DNA of 64,000 nt from Roseinatronobacter domitianus (GCF_023336755.1 NZ_JALZWP010000007.1:124001-188000); one strand, 5' to 3'. Counted from the first letter of the stretch, positions 1 to 10,884 are shown. Program-made: numbers and translations. The notes: generated by a model not told the origin, from the sequence alone.

Positions 1-661
1 GCTTTAATTGCGGGCCGATGCTCGGGCAGAACGTAATCCGATTTGGCACCGCTCAGAAACAGGGTAGGGCGGTTGAACTCGCCCTGCACTGAACCGGGCC
101 AAGCCGTGATCTTGTCCATTTCGCGATCAAGCACGTCCAGATTCAACCGCCAGCGCGGTGGAGTTGACCGAAGGTCAAGCGATTGAAGCAAAAAGGCCCG
201 CACGCCGGGATCTGTTACATTTTCGGCGAGTGCTGCATCGGCATCAGAGCGCGCGCTGAACGACGCCGGATCAAGCCGCGACATCGCTGCAATAAGGTGG
301 CTTTGGCTATGTGTATAGGCAACCGGTGCAATATCCGCGACCAGCAAGCGGTTGACCAGATCGGGCCGGGCAAGTGCCAGCATCATGGCGGCCTTGCCAC
401 CCATGGAATGGCCCAGCACATCCATCGGCGCGCCTTGTGCGCCGACCACGTTTGCCAGATCGGCAGCCATCGCGGGGTAGTCATGGCCTTCGGCCCATGG
501 GCTGGACCCATGGTTCCGCATATCCACCGCGATCACTTGCCGGTCATTCGACAGGCGTTTGGCAAGCGCGCCCCAATTGCGGGCCGAACCGAACAGGCCA
601 TGCACGATCAGCAGGGGCGGAGCCGCCCCTGCCGCGCCGTAACTGTCCTGCGCAAGCTGCA

Positions 662-662
<1 letters not shown>
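1..662 (-). CDS. alpha/beta-fold hydrolase, C-terminus beyond window edge
   Basis: Translating the minus strand from the ATG at 662 gives an open frame to the left edge, about 220 codons, so the 3' end is missing. The start reads MQLAQDSYGAAG and is followed by an oxyanion-hole type HGLFGSARNWG near residue 20 and the nucleophile elbow GHSMGG near residue 90. These are typical of the YbfF-like esterase/hydrolase branch of the alpha/beta hydrolase superfamily. The start overlaps the glyA stop by one base (TGATG), so the two genes are very likely cotranscribed. The substrate cannot be deduced, because this fold covers esterases, lipases and C-C hydrolases. The family call is firm and the function is open. 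Confidence 0.85.
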
Positions 663-1957
<1,295 letters not shown>

Positions 1958-2156
1958 TGCGGCCTCCGGCAAAGGGGTTGGGTGCCGTTCATCTAGAGCA
2001 TGGAAGGCAGTAGTGAAAGGCTTGTTTGCGCCGTATTTGGCCGTAAGCGCGACGTGGGCCCTTCCAAGATAGGCGCGGCGCGATCTTGCAAACGCTTGCC
2101 AAACCGGCCTGATACAGGTCAAAACAGCCGGAACGCGCAGACAGGGAGCGCAGGAC

Positions 2157-2918
2157 ATGACCCGCAAGATTGCCTTTGTCGCCAGCTCGGTGGCAGCCCC
2201 TCAGGCCGCACTGGCAGACTTGTCGGCGCGCTATGGGAGCGTTCCGCTTGAGCAAGCGGATGTCATCGTTGCGCTGGGCGGGGATGGGTTCATGCTGCAA
2301 ACCTTGCACGCGACCCAGCATATCGACCTGCCGGTCTATGGCATGAACCGCGGCACGGTCGGCTTTTTGATGAATGCTTTTGCGGTCGATGGTTTGCAGG
2401 AAAGGTTGGCCGCGGCAGAGATGGCGCCTCTCAACCCGCTGGACATGCGGGCCGAGCGCGTCGATGGCACCGTGGCGCAGGCGCTTGCGATCAACGAAGT
2501 CTCTTTGTTGCGACAGGGCGCTCAGGCTGCGAAACTGCGCATTCTGGTGGATGGGCGTGAACGCCTTCCCGAATTGATTTGCGATGGCGCAATGCTCAGC
2601 ACGCCAGCCGGGTCTACCGCCTATAATTATTCTGCACATGGCCCAATTCTGCCGGTCGGAGCTGATGTTCTGGCGCTCACGCCAGTCGCGGCGTTTCGCC
2701 CCCGCCGTTGGCGTGGAGCCTTGTTGCCGACATCGTCCAGAGTGCGTTTCGAGGTCGTGGAACCGGACAAACGACCGGTTATGGCGGATGCCGACAGTCG
2801 GTCGGTGCGAAATATTGTCGCGGTGGACATCATTTCGCGCGCCGATATCGTCCACAAGCTTCTGTTCGATCCCGGACATGGGTTGGAAGAGCGCCTGATC
2901 CGCGAGCAATTCGTTTAG
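2157..2918 (+). CDS. nadK: NAD kinase
   Basis: Phosphorylates NAD to NADP in the cytosol. The protein has 253 residues and contains the diagnostic GGDG at about residues 41-44, the NE motif (AINEVSLL) near 113 and the glycine-rich [17 protein letters not shown] segment that forms the NAD site. It starts at ATG 2157 behind GGGAGCGCAGGAC. It is divergent from glyA and convergent with the exported protein at 2948-5098, from which it is separated by only 29 bp without an obvious terminator. Alphaproteobacterial NAD kinases of about 250 residues lack the long N-terminal tail of other lineages, so this length is normal. Confidence 0.96.
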   Translation: MTRKIAFVASSVAAPQAALADLSARYGSVPLEQADVIVALGGDGFMLQTLHATQHIDLPVYGMNRGTVGFLMNAFAVDGLQERLAAAEMAPLNPLDMRAERVDGTVAQALAINEVSLLRQGAQAAKLRILVDGRERLPELICDGAMLSTPAGSTAYNYSAHGPILPVGADVLALTPVAAFRPRRWRGALLPTSSRVRFEVVEPDKRPVMADADSRSVRNIVAVDIISRADIVHKLLFDPGHGLEERLIREQFV

Positions 2919-2947
2919 GAACGCTCCGAGAGCTTCACGGACAAATC

Positions 2948-5098
2948 TCATTGCGTTAACGCCCCGTCCGGATCAGCCATCAGCGATTGCAAGCGTTCGC
3001 GCAGTTCTGCCGAGCGTTCGAGCGCTTGTCGCCCCTGCGAGAGAAGTCCGGCAGGCTGCCGGGGCTCTTCCGCCGCCGCGATCATGGGACCGTTTCCGTC
3101 GCCCGATGCGTCTGCCCCTGTGTTGGGCGTGACGGGCATAGATGGAACAGTATCAGCCAGGGGACCGACCGGAGTTAAGTCGGGATCGGTGGCGACCAAT
3201 CCGCTTGATTGCGCGGGCGGCGATAGGCCTGCAAGTTCTGCCCCAGTGCCCGGCATGGCGACGGGGGCGGTTTCGTCAAGGGCTGGCTCGGGCATTTGCG
3301 CCGAAGATGTGGCTTGAGCGAGTGCTGCGTCCAAGCGGTGCGCCGCGTCCGCAAAGCCAAGCGCCTCCAGTCTTGTGCGCAAGGCGGTCAAAGTGGGTTC
3401 TGAAAGTGCCGATAATTCCCACGGGGCTTGGGCAAAAACCACCGTCACGAAGGTCGAGTCGGTGGCGGTCTGCGCAAGCGTATCGAACAGATCTGACAGC
3501 AGTTTTGTTCGTGCGGCCTGCGTCAGACCTGTTTCGGCAGAGTTCGCGATGCGAAAAGCGGCGTCAAATTCCTGCGCGCGGGCGAGCAGGCGAGCCGTCA
3601 CATGTGCAAACTGGCGCCCGATATCGCTCCGGCGCAGTGCAAATTGCCTGTCGATGGCAAGCGACAGCAGGTCTGGCGCCAATGTAAGGTCACGGCGTTG
3701 AGCATTTTCCAAAACCAGAAGAAGGTCGGAGTCGGCCAAGTCGATCAGGTCGCGAGCGGCCAGTCCAGACAGAGGCTCGGGCTTTGCAAGCAGCACGTCT
3801 GGTGTGACGCTGGTCCGTGATGACGGCGCCGAACGAGCAAGGACCGCTTGCACAAGATTGGCAGCCTCTGCGGCATCATGCCGCAAGAGTTGGTTGATAA
3901 CCGCGCCGCCAAGATGGTGCCGCAACGTTTCCGACAGACCTTGCGTCGCGCGGACCACGCGGTTTTGCGCGTTGGGGTGTGTCAGGCTTGCAGCAGGGTC
4001 GCTCAGAAAGGCCCATAGCATGTCGAAGTCGGAACATTCTGCATATGCCGACAGAATGTCAGGATTTGGGGGCGACTCAAGGTCGATCACATAGGTCAGG
4101 TTGTGCAACGCCTTCACCTGTTCTCCGTCGGGTAACAGTCCGAGCAAACTCCGCGCTTCTACGCCGAAACCACTGCGCAAGAATTCGGTGACAAGGGTTG
4201 TCACCGCATCTTCGTTGATCCTGTCAAGCGGGTCGTAAAGTGCTTGCCAGTTCTGTCCTGGTGCACCGAGTGGCGGCGGGACTGACCAATCGGCAACCTG
4301 TGCAGATACTGCGGTCTGGCATAGCTGATCCGAGAGGCTGTTCGGTGCTTCGCGTCGGTCGTCTTGCGATTGAAAGTGCCGCGCGATTTTTGCCGGAACT
4401 GCAAGCTGTTCGGAGGTTGGCGTTTGTTCGAAATTAGGGTCCGGCCTGAGCAGGTTGCCAGCGACGGCACTGGAAATCGCGACGCCAAGCTTCCGCGTCA
4501 CATCGTCGGTGGTGGTTTCAACAACTGGACCCGGCTTGCCAGTTGTGGATATCGACGGCGCCGCGGGCATAAGGCGCGTGTGTAACGCCAAGGCATCTTC
4601 GGGTTCCGGGATGGCTTGCTCTTTCAAGCTGCGGGCGAGCGCTACCCCGGCATTTTGCGCAACTTGGCGCGTGCTTTCGAGCGCAGGACGTGCCCGAGGA
4701 CGCAGATCGCTTTGTTCCTGCGTGTTCTCTGGCTCTGGGGACCAAAGGTCGAGCACAAGTTGGCCCGGAACCCCATCCACCCGGCGCGCAGAGCAGGGGC
4801 AAGAAAGCTGTAGTCGAAGGCCTCCCTCGATTGGCTCAATTGTGCGAAGGCGGGTTCGGGGAATGCGGTCAAAAGCCTGCGACAGGTCCACCGATAGCGT
4901 CGGATCCGAAAAGACCACGTCGATATAGCCATCAGCCTCGACCAGCCGCCAATCCGTACCATCAGGCAATGGCATGACAAGGCGTGTGAAATCTGCATGT
5001 TCGCCGGCGCGCATGACAGTGTTGGCACCCTGCGCCAAGATGCTTCGGGGTGCCAGCATCATCAGAAGCAAACCGGCAGCAAGAATGAGCAGGCGCAT
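2948..5098 (-). CDS. large exported protein of the flagellar motor operon, function unknown
   Basis: A 716-residue protein with a clear signal peptide (hydrophobic residues 3-18, cleavage plausible after SILAQ). Residues about 30-120 are beta-rich (FTRLVMPLPDGTDWRL and following) and resemble an AMIN-like periplasmic beta domain. The middle and C-terminus are largely helical, with alanine- and leucine-rich repeats that look like tetratricopeptide-type helices, and end in a low-complexity Pro/Ala tail near 610-690. The gene starts 2 bp after the motA stop, so it is translationally linked to motA and likely acts in the periplasm near the stator. Rhizobial MotC is a periplasmic motor protein in a similar position, but I see no clear sequence match. 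The assignment to motility rests on context. Confidence 0.6.
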   Translation of the reverse strand: MRLLILAAGLLLMMLAPRSILAQGANTVMRAGEHADFTRLVMPLPDGTDWRLVEADGYIDVVFSDPTLSVDLSQAFDRIPRTRLRTIEPIEGGLRLQLSCPCSARRVDGVPGQLVLDLWSPEPENTQEQSDLRPRARPALESTRQVAQNAGVALARSLKEQAIPEPEDALALHTRLMPAAPSISTTGKPGPVVETTTDDVTRKLGVAISSAVAGNLLRPDPNFEQTPTSEQLAVPAKIARHFQSQDDRREAPNSLSDQLCQTAVSAQVADWSVPPPLGAPGQNWQALYDPLDRINEDAVTTLVTEFLRSGFGVEARSLLGLLPDGEQVKALHNLTYVIDLESPPNPDILSAYAECSDFDMLWAFLSDPAASLTHPNAQNRVVRATQGLSETLRHHLGGAVINQLLRHDAAEAANLVQAVLARSAPSSRTSVTPDVLLAKPEPLSGLAARDLIDLADSDLLLVLENAQRRDLTLAPDLLSLAIDRQFALRRSDIGRQFAHVTARLLARAQEFDAAFRIANSAETGLTQAARTKLLSDLFDTLAQTATDSTFVTVVFAQAPWELSALSEPTLTALRTRLEALGFADAAHRLDAALAQATSSAQMPEPALDETAPVAMPGTGAELAGLSPPAQSSGLVATDPDLTPVGPLADTVPSMPVTPNTGADASGDGNGPMIAAAEEPRQPAGLLSQGRQALERSAELRERLQSLMADPDGALTQ

Positions 5099-5100
5099 CG

Positions 5101-5970
5101 TCAGGCCGCCGTTTTCTTGAGCTCACGCAAAGCGTCCTCAAGCGCCGAGAACTCCGGTCGGAAATGGTGCGGAGCGTTCTGCCGACCCACCTCTATGCAA
5201 ATATTTGCCGGATGCGCATGCATATTTGCAATAAGCACTTCGCGGATCAGCTGAAAGAAGTGGTCGTCCTCTGCGACTATGGCGCTCATGCGACTCGCGA
5301 TTGGCCCAACGAAACCGTAGGCTAGAAAAACACCAAGGAATGTGCCCGTCAGCGCCCCGCCGATCATTTTGCCAAGAACTTCAGGGGGTTCGTCGATTGA
5401 TCCCATGGTCTTGATAATGCCGAGCACGGCCGCCACGATTCCGAGCGCGGGCAATGCGTCGGCCACGATCTGCACGGCGTGGCTGGTATGCAGAGCGTGT
5501 TCCCGGCGTGCCTCCAACCGTTTGTCGAGTACGTCTTCCACTTGGTGCGGATCGTCATAATTCATGGATGCCGCGCGCATGGTGTCGCAGATTAGCTCGA
5601 TCGCATCGTGGTCTTTCTGAATCTTGGGATATGCCCCGAAAATGGAGGAGGTCTCTGGCGCTTCTATATGTTCTTCGACGGCGACGGGGTTCTGGCGCGC
5701 CAGCCAGATGAGTTGAAAGAGAAGGCATAGAAGATCGCGATAATCGGCAGCCTGCCATTTCGGGCCCTTGAACACCTTGGCGATATCGCGCCCCGTTCCC
5801 TTTATGGTTGCAAGGTCATTGCCCAGCACGAAGGCACCAAGTGCTGCACCGCCAATCATGACCATTTCGAATGGCAGCGCCTTGAGGATGATGGTCATCG
5901 ACCCGCCGGCTCCAAGATAGCCGCCGAATACAAGGCCAACGACAAGAACTATGCCAATGATTGGTAACAC
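5101..5970 (-). CDS. motA: flagellar motor stator protein MotA
   Basis: Proton-channel subunit of the flagellar stator, which works with MotB in the inner membrane. It has 289 residues, the family length. It begins with a transmembrane helix (MLPIIGIVLVVGLVFGGYL) and a second one at about 30-50, followed by the cytoplasmic loop with GRDIAKVFKGPKW. The second pair of helices around 175-225 contains the conserved PALGIVAAVLGIIKTMG and GTFLGVFLAYGFVGP segments. motB is not adjacent, which is common in Rhodobacterales. It lies downstream of motE on the minus arm and is followed after 2 bp by the exported 716-residue protein. Confidence 0.95.
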   Translation of the reverse strand: MLPIIGIVLVVGLVFGGYLGAGGSMTIILKALPFEMVMIGGAALGAFVLGNDLATIKGTGRDIAKVFKGPKWQAADYRDLLCLLFQLIWLARQNPVAVEEHIEAPETSSIFGAYPKIQKDHDAIELICDTMRAASMNYDDPHQVEDVLDKRLEARREHALHTSHAVQIVADALPALGIVAAVLGIIKTMGSIDEPPEVLGKMIGGALTGTFLGVFLAYGFVGPIASRMSAIVAEDDHFFQLIREVLIANMHAHPANICIEVGRQNAPHHFRPEFSALEDALRELKKTAA

Positions 5971-6079
5971 GTTAACCTCTTGAATAATTTGCGGCGCTTG
6001 TCGCGCTATGATCGGAAGTATCGCAAGCGGACCTTAAATTTCGGTTGAAGGCAGGTGAAATGACGTTGCCGCGGCGCGC

Positions 6080-6652
6080 TCAATCGCGCGGTGTCCGGGC
6101 GTGGCGTCCGGCAAGCACTGCGCTGATGCCGTAGGCAAGCGTCGGATCAAGTTGCGCCATGACCTCGCCCGCAAATTGAGGGTTTAGCCGGGCGATAAAT
6201 CCGGCAGCGAATTCGGTTTCCATTGTGGAAAACAACGTGGCCGCTTGCGGCGGTTTCATGTGCTCGAATACGGTCGTCAAGCGTATCAGGTCGTTTTCGG
6301 CGGCGCTTTCTGTCTGGGTCAGGGTCGCGGCAAGGCGGCTTTCGGCTGCCTGCAACTCGGCCAGTTGTGCGCGCAGGTTTTCTTCTGCGTTGCGAATTGC
6401 CTTGGCCCGGTCTTCAAGTGCGTGTTCCTGTTCTAGAATTCGGGCTTCGCGTGCGCGCAAGGCTTCGAAAAGAGCGCCGCCATCGGGCATTTCTGCGGTG
6501 GCATGCGGCGGCGCAGGCTGTGTATCTTCTGCGGCAACGGCGCTCGCCACCCCAAGGCTCAGACGCGATGCCCCGGCTGCGAATAACAAGGTGGCGACCA
6601 GGAAAAGCACGGCCCCCATACCTGCCCCATTTGGTTTTGTTCTGCGGGTCAT
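6080..6652 (-). CDS. motE: MotE-family flagellar protein (MgtE N-domain-like)
   Basis: A 190-residue protein with one N-terminal membrane anchor (about residues 12-38), an acidic coiled coil (about 58-118, many Glu/Ala/Leu heptads) and a C-terminal helical domain (FEHMKPPQAATLFSTM, then LNPQFAGEVMAQLDP) like the MgtE intracellular N-domain. This is the architecture of the COG3334/MotE family, in which rhizobial MotE acts as a periplasmic chaperone for motor assembly. Its start overlaps the stop of the upstream 142-residue gene by 4 bp, and motA follows after about 110 bp. Family assignment is good; the exact role is inferred. Confidence 0.8.
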   Translation of the reverse strand: MTRRTKPNGAGMGAVLFLVATLLFAAGASRLSLGVASAVAAEDTQPAPPHATAEMPDGGALFEALRAREARILEQEHALEDRAKAIRNAEENLRAQLAELQAAESRLAATLTQTESAAENDLIRLTTVFEHMKPPQAATLFSTMETEFAAGFIARLNPQFAGEVMAQLDPTLAYGISAVLAGRHARTPRD

Positions 6653-7077
6653 GTCCGTGCTCCGGCGCGTGCGCGGGTCATGCGCAGGCGCTGCTCGGGT
6701 GCGCGCGCACGCTCAAGTGGTTCAAAATCCATCGAAGGCTCGGACCACACGGCGCTTGGGGGCATGGCAGAGCCTTGCTCTGCGGTAGGCGGTCCGGGCT
6801 GCGAGCGGTCAGCCGCCATAAGCAGTTCCAGCCGGCGCGCGGCCTGCTCGGCGGCTGTAATCTGATCGCGCAGCACATGTTCACGCGTGCTGGAGCTGGC
6901 CTCGGCAGCCGATAGCGCCTGCGTCAATTGATCGACCTGCTTTGAGAGAAGGGCGATCGCGCGCCCCACGTCACCGTCGAGCCGGGTGAAAGCGCGCAGC
7001 CGGCGTGACAACAACATGCAATAGGCAGCTGCCAGCAGCGCCCCCGTTCCGATCGCAATATCGGCAATGATATCCAT
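6649..7077 (-). CDS. single-span coiled-coil protein of the flagellar operon
   Basis: A 142-residue protein with an N-terminal transmembrane segment (IIADIAIGTGALLAAAYCML) followed by a long predicted coiled coil (about residues 38-92) and a basic, proline-containing tail. It sits between fliL and motE with a 4-bp overlap to motE, so it is cotranscribed with motor genes. The layout resembles the small anchored proteins of alphaproteobacterial flagellar clusters, for instance DUF6468 or PflI-type placement proteins. I cannot confirm homology by eye. No catalytic motif is visible. Confidence 0.55.
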   Translation of the reverse strand: MDIIADIAIGTGALLAAAYCMLLSRRLRAFTRLDGDVGRAIALLSKQVDQLTQALSAAEASSSTREHVLRDQITAAEQAARRLELLMAADRSQPGPPTAEQGSAMPPSAVWSEPSMDFEPLERARAPEQRLRMTRARAGART

Positions 7078-7089
7078 ATGCGCGACTCC

Positions 7090-7584
7090 TTAGTTCAAGA
7101 TGAATTCGGTAATGAGAAAATCGTTGACCAGATCTTCCCCCGCGACCATCTGCAAGCGCCGCAGCAGTTGCGCGCGCAGCCGCAGCAAGGCGGTCGGGTC
7201 TTCAAGATCGCTTGGGTCTATCGCGCGCAGATAGGTGTTGATGACCGACAAGAAGCGCGGTCGAAAGAGTTCTGCATCCGTAAGCCGCCCCTCTGCAATT
7301 TCTATATGCGCCGACAGGCGCAGATGCTGCGACGGGCCCGGCGTGGCCAGCGACAGCGTCAGTTGCTCGATCATCATGTAAGTGGGCGCGGGGCGATTCT
7401 GCGGCGCGACGGATGATCCTTCTGCCGTATTGCCAGCACTGAGAATCAGCCCCGAATAGACCATGTAAAACCCCCCGCCGCCCAGAAGACAGGCGCCCAA
7501 CATGCCCACAAGAATGGGCAGTAAAGCTTTCTTTTTCTTGGGAGTTTCATCAGCGCTCCCGGTGTTCTCCGCAGTCTGCGACAT
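7090..7584 (-). CDS. fliL: flagellar basal body-associated protein FliL
   Basis: FliL surrounds or stabilises the stator at the basal body. The chosen start gives 164 residues: a Lys-rich cytosolic stretch (PKKKKA), one membrane helix at about 20-43 (LLPILVGMLGACLLGGGG), then a periplasmic domain with YMMIEQLTLSLATPG and the C-terminal helical LRAQLLRRLQMVAG segment. The ORF extends further upstream, but ATG 7584 is preceded by GAGGAC five bases away and matches family N-termini. It is the first gene of the minus flagellar arm, and the 118-bp gap to divergent fliF must hold promoters for both arms. Confidence 0.92.
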   Translation of the reverse strand: MSQTAENTGSADETPKKKKALLPILVGMLGACLLGGGGFYMVYSGLILSAGNTAEGSSVAPQNRPAPTYMMIEQLTLSLATPGPSQHLRLSAHIEIAEGRLTDAELFRPRFLSVINTYLRAIDPSDLEDPTALLRLRAQLLRRLQMVAGEDLVNDFLITEFILN

Positions 7585-7702
7585 GTGTCCTCGCTTCGCT
7601 TTCCGGTTTTCTGTGTTGTGACACAAGGTCACTAACCGAATCTTAAGTCATGCAAGCGATCTTCAGGGTGTCGAACGGGCAGAAGGCCCGCAGGAAGGGA
7701 GC

Positions 7703-9274
7703 ATGATCGTGCAGCAGGTTCAGGCATTCTGGACAACACTCGACACCACACGCAGGCTCCTTCTGGCGGGGCTTGGCGTGGGTGCGCTTGTCGTCATCCT
7801 GTTTATTGCGCAGCTTGGGCTGCAACCGGCCAAGGCTTTGCTGTATTCAGGCCTGGAGGAGGCCGCGGCTGGCGAGGTTATCCAAGCGCTGGAGGCGCGC
7901 AATGTCGCCTATGAGGTGCGTGGCGACGCGATTTATGTGCCGGAACCCCAGCGAGATGAATTGCGGCTTATGCTGGCGTCTGCCGGGTTGCCTGCCAATT
8001 CGCATACAGGCTACGAATTGCTCGATTCCCTGACGGGTTTCGGGACCACGTCGCAAATGTTCGATGCCGCCTATTGGCGCGCCAAAGAAGGCGAGCTTGC
8101 GCGCACAATCGTGGCCAGTCCGCATCTACGCAGCGCCCGGGTGCATATTTCGCAGGGCGTGAACGGGGCGTTTCGCCGCGATATCGCGCCCACGGCGTCG
8201 GTTTCCGTTACCACCAGCGGCAGCCCGCTGGGGCCAGCACAAGCGCGCGCTTTAAGGTTTCTGGTGGCCTCTGCCGTGCCAGGAATGACGCCGCAGGACG
8301 TGTCGATCATCGACGGGGCGAACGGGCTTGTTCTTGGGCCGGATGAGGCGGGGCAACCAGCAGCCGGATCGGCGGACCGCACGCGCGACTTGCGCCGCAG
8401 CGTTGAGCGGTTGCTTGAAGCGCATGTGGGCCCAGGCCGGTCTGTGGTCGAGGTGAGCCTTGAAATGGTCACGGACCGCGAGACCATAACCGAACGGCGG
8501 ATCGACCCTGAAACCCGCGTCGCTATTCGATCTGAAAGCGAAGAAACCCAGATGAACAGTCGCGATTCGCGCGCTCAGGGCGTGACGGTTGCATCAAACC
8601 TGCCCGATGGCGACGCGGCCGAAGGTGGCGCCGCCGAGAATACGGAAACCCTGACCCGGCAAAGCACGAATTTCGATCTGTCGGAGACGCTGCGCGAGAT
8701 AGAGCGGGGGCCGGGCGCCATCCGGCGCATGACGGTCGCGGTGCTGATCGACGGTATAGAGGACCAGCAACCCGATGGAACCCAGGTCTGGCGGCCCCGT
8801 AGTGCGGAAGAATTGGCGACGTTAAGGTCGCTTGTCACCTCTGCCGTTGGCTATGACGAGGCGCGTGGCGATGTCATCACTTTGCAGTCTTTACGCTTCG
8901 AGCCGATGGCGGCTTTGGGAACGGAAGCGCGCTCGGGTTTGTTCGCCAATGCCACGCTCGACCCCATGACCCTTTTGCGCTGGGCGTTTCTGCTGGTCGT
9001 GCTTGCCGTGTTCATCCTTTTCGTTTTGCGCCCGCTCTTGCGTGCGGCGCGCGCTGATGATGGCGCACCGGGGTCAGGGCGGCTGGCTCTGGATGGTCCG
9101 GCCATGCCCGAGGACGGGCTTGAGCGCTTTGAAGGGGGGCTGGGGCAATCGTCCTCTGTCTTGGATGACCGTGAAGATCCGGTTGCGCGCTTGCGCCGCA
9201 TGATCGAGGAGCGGCAGGACGACTCGACCCAATTGCTGCGCCACTGGATGGATGAACGCAAGGAGCCATCATGA
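7703..9274 (+). CDS. fliF: flagellar MS-ring protein FliF
   Basis: Forms the MS ring in the inner membrane, the foundation of the basal body and housing for the export gate. At 523 residues it is near the usual size. The first transmembrane helix is at about 20-42. The YscJ/FliF ring-building domains follow, with LLYSGLEEAAAGEVI, the loop LPANSHTGYELLDS, and VSPHLRSARVHIS-like text near 135-150. A second helix is at about 424-446. The C-terminal tail (residues 490-523) is the FliG-binding helix region. GGAAGGGAGC precedes the ATG. It is translationally coupled to the next gene (ATGA overlap). Confidence 0.95.
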   Translation: MIVQQVQAFWTTLDTTRRLLLAGLGVGALVVILFIAQLGLQPAKALLYSGLEEAAAGEVIQALEARNVAYEVRGDAIYVPEPQRDELRLMLASAGLPANSHTGYELLDSLTGFGTTSQMFDAAYWRAKEGELARTIVASPHLRSARVHISQGVNGAFRRDIAPTASVSVTTSGSPLGPAQARALRFLVASAVPGMTPQDVSIIDGANGLVLGPDEAGQPAAGSADRTRDLRRSVERLLEAHVGPGRSVVEVSLEMVTDRETITERRIDPETRVAIRSESEETQMNSRDSRAQGVTVASNLPDGDAAEGGAAENTETLTRQSTNFDLSETLREIERGPGAIRRMTVAVLIDGIEDQQPDGTQVWRPRSAEELATLRSLVTSAVGYDEARGDVITLQSLRFEPMAALGTEARSGLFANATLDPMTLLRWAFLLVVLAVFILFVLRPLLRAARADDGAPGSGRLALDGPAMPEDGLERFEGGLGQSSSVLDDREDPVARLRRMIEERQDDSTQLLRHWMDERKEPS

Positions 9275-9864
9275 GCAGCCCATTGCTGACGCTTGAATGT
9301 TTCGAAGTTGAGGGAACACCGCCAAGTGGCGCCCCCCTCACGCCGCAAGACGCCGAAAGCCTGCGCGCGCACGCCTTTGAGGATGGGTATGGCGCTGGCT
9401 GGAGCGACGCTTTGGAACAGATGCGTGACGAGGACGCCTTGCGCCGGGCCGCATCGGAAGAGGCTTTGCAGGCTGTGGCTTTCGGCTTTCACGAGGCGCG
9501 GGATGGCCTGGAAAGCGCCTTCGTGGACCTTGCGCGCCAGCTTGTAACAACGCTGTTGCCCGAACTGCGTCCGGTCGCCCTGCGCCAACACCTGGAGGTA
9601 GAATTGCGTGCCCTTGCCGCGCGTCACTTCACCGGTCGGCTGGAGATACTCTGCGCGCCGGGCAGTTCGGGCGCAATTATGGCAGTGGCTCAGACCAATC
9701 CCGGGTTGGATATCGCATTGCTGGAAGAGCCTAGCTTCACAGAGGCGCAAGTTCTGATCCGCATCGACCAAATGGAACGGCAGATCAGCCTAGATAACGT
9801 GATTGCGACGCTCACAGCCACGTTCAGCGACACTTTCAAGCCCAAGGATACCGTAAATGGATGA
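9271..9864 (+). CDS. FliH-like flagellar export ATPase regulator
   Basis: A 197-residue cytosolic protein between fliF and fliN, overlapping both (ATGA with fliF, 8 bp with fliN). It has an N-terminal region with AFEDGYGAGWSDAL, the glycine/aromatic spacing seen in FliH/YscL proteins, a long alpha-helical middle and a compact C-terminus (LEILCAPGSSGAIMA). FliH holds the export ATPase FliI at the C-ring. Sequence conservation in this family is weak, so the call rests on position, size and helical pattern. fliI and fliG are not in this window. Confidence 0.7.
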   Translation: MSSPLLTLECFEVEGTPPSGAPLTPQDAESLRAHAFEDGYGAGWSDALEQMRDEDALRRAASEEALQAVAFGFHEARDGLESAFVDLARQLVTTLLPELRPVALRQHLEVELRALAARHFTGRLEILCAPGSSGAIMAVAQTNPGLDIALLEEPSFTEAQVLIRIDQMERQISLDNVIATLTATFSDTFKPKDTVNG

Positions 9865-10153
9865 CGCCACGCTTCCCAGCCCCGACCCGGCAAGCTCAAC
9901 AAATGCAATTCTCGGGCATGTCCCGATCGAAATAACCGTCTCTGTCGGGTTTGCGCGGCCCATGGTGAAGGACCTTATGCGCCTGCACCGGGATGCAGTT
10001 TTGCCGCTGGACCGGCGCATTGACGACCCGGTCGAGCTTTATATCGGCGACAGGCTGATCGCACGCGGCGAATTGCAGGAAATGGAGGGCGATCAGGCCG
10101 GTTTTCTGGGCGTGCGGCTGACAGAGCTTGCCAATCTTGATGAGATGCTCTGA
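9857..10153 (+). CDS. fliN: flagellar motor switch protein FliN
   Basis: C-ring component that, with FliM and FliG, sets rotation direction. It has 98 residues, consisting almost wholly of one SpoA domain: VPIEITVSVGFARPMVKDLM, then a DDPVELYIGDRLIARGEL strand pair, and a C-terminal GVRLTELA. This short form without an N-terminal extension is common in alphaproteobacteria. It overlaps the fliH-like gene by 8 bp and is separated from fliP by 2 bp, consistent with one operon. Confidence 0.93.
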   Translation: MDDATLPSPDPASSTNAILGHVPIEITVSVGFARPMVKDLMRLHRDAVLPLDRRIDDPVELYIGDRLIARGELQEMEGDQAGFLGVRLTELANLDEML

Positions 10154-10155
10154 CG

Positions 10156-10884
10156 ATGCTGTGGCGTGTGATCTGGCTGGGTGCCGTCCTGTGGCTTGCG
10201 GCCCCGACGCCGGCGCTTGCGCAGGATATCAGCCTGCAATTCGGCGAAGATGGCTCGCTGGCGTTGCGTGGCGCGCAATTGGTTGTTCTTCTCACGCTTC
10301 TCAGCCTTGCGCCCGGTATTCTGGTCATGGTCACGTGCTTTCCGTTCATTGTAACGGTGCTGGCGATCTTGCGGCAGGCTTTGGGCCTGATGCAGTCGCC
10401 TCCGAACATGCTTATCGTGTCGCTGGCGCTGTTTCTGACATATTTCGTCATGGAACCGGTCTTTGCCGCGGCGTGGCAGAACGGGATCGTGCCGTTGAAC
10501 GCTGGCGATATCGCCCTGGAGGAGGCGTTTTTGCGCACCGCCGACCCGTTTCGCCAATTTATGGCTGTGCGGATTGATCCAGAAACATTCGAGAGCCTTG
10601 CCAGCTTGCGTCCGGACCCTGTGGGCGCGCTTGGCCCCGATGCCCCGCTATCGGTGCTGGTGCCGTCATTCATGCTAAGCGAAGTCGCCCGCGCTTTTCA
10701 GATCGGGTTCCTGATTTTCCTGCCATTCCTGATTATCGACCTTGTCGTAGCGGCAGTGCTTATGTCGATGGGTATGATGATGGTGCCGCCCGCGATCGTC
10801 TCGTTGCCGTTCAAGCTGTCTTTTTTCGTGATCGCAGATGGGTGGCGGCTGATTTCTGAAGCGCTGGTGCGCAGCTACTTCTAG
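10156..10884 (+). CDS. fliP: flagellar type III export gate protein FliP
   Basis: Core of the export gate, forming a pentamer within the MS ring. It has 242 residues with a cleavable signal peptide (about 1-22, ending ALAQ) and then four membrane helices. The family blocks are visible: LTLLSLAPGILVMVTCFPF, then RQALGLMQSPPNMLIVSLAL, and near the C-terminus MGMMMVPPAIVSLPFKL. It is the last gene of the plus flagellar arm; fliQ, fliR and flhB do not follow. Its 3' end meets the terminator hairpin of the convergent DUF1127/sRNA unit. Confidence 0.95.
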   Translation: MLWRVIWLGAVLWLAAPTPALAQDISLQFGEDGSLALRGAQLVVLLTLLSLAPGILVMVTCFPFIVTVLAILRQALGLMQSPPNMLIVSLALFLTYFVMEPVFAAAWQNGIVPLNAGDIALEEAFLRTADPFRQFMAVRIDPETFESLASLRPDPVGALGPDAPLSVLVPSFMLSEVARAFQIGFLIFLPFLIIDLVVAAVLMSMGMMMVPPAIVSLPFKLSFFVIADGWRLISEALVRSYF

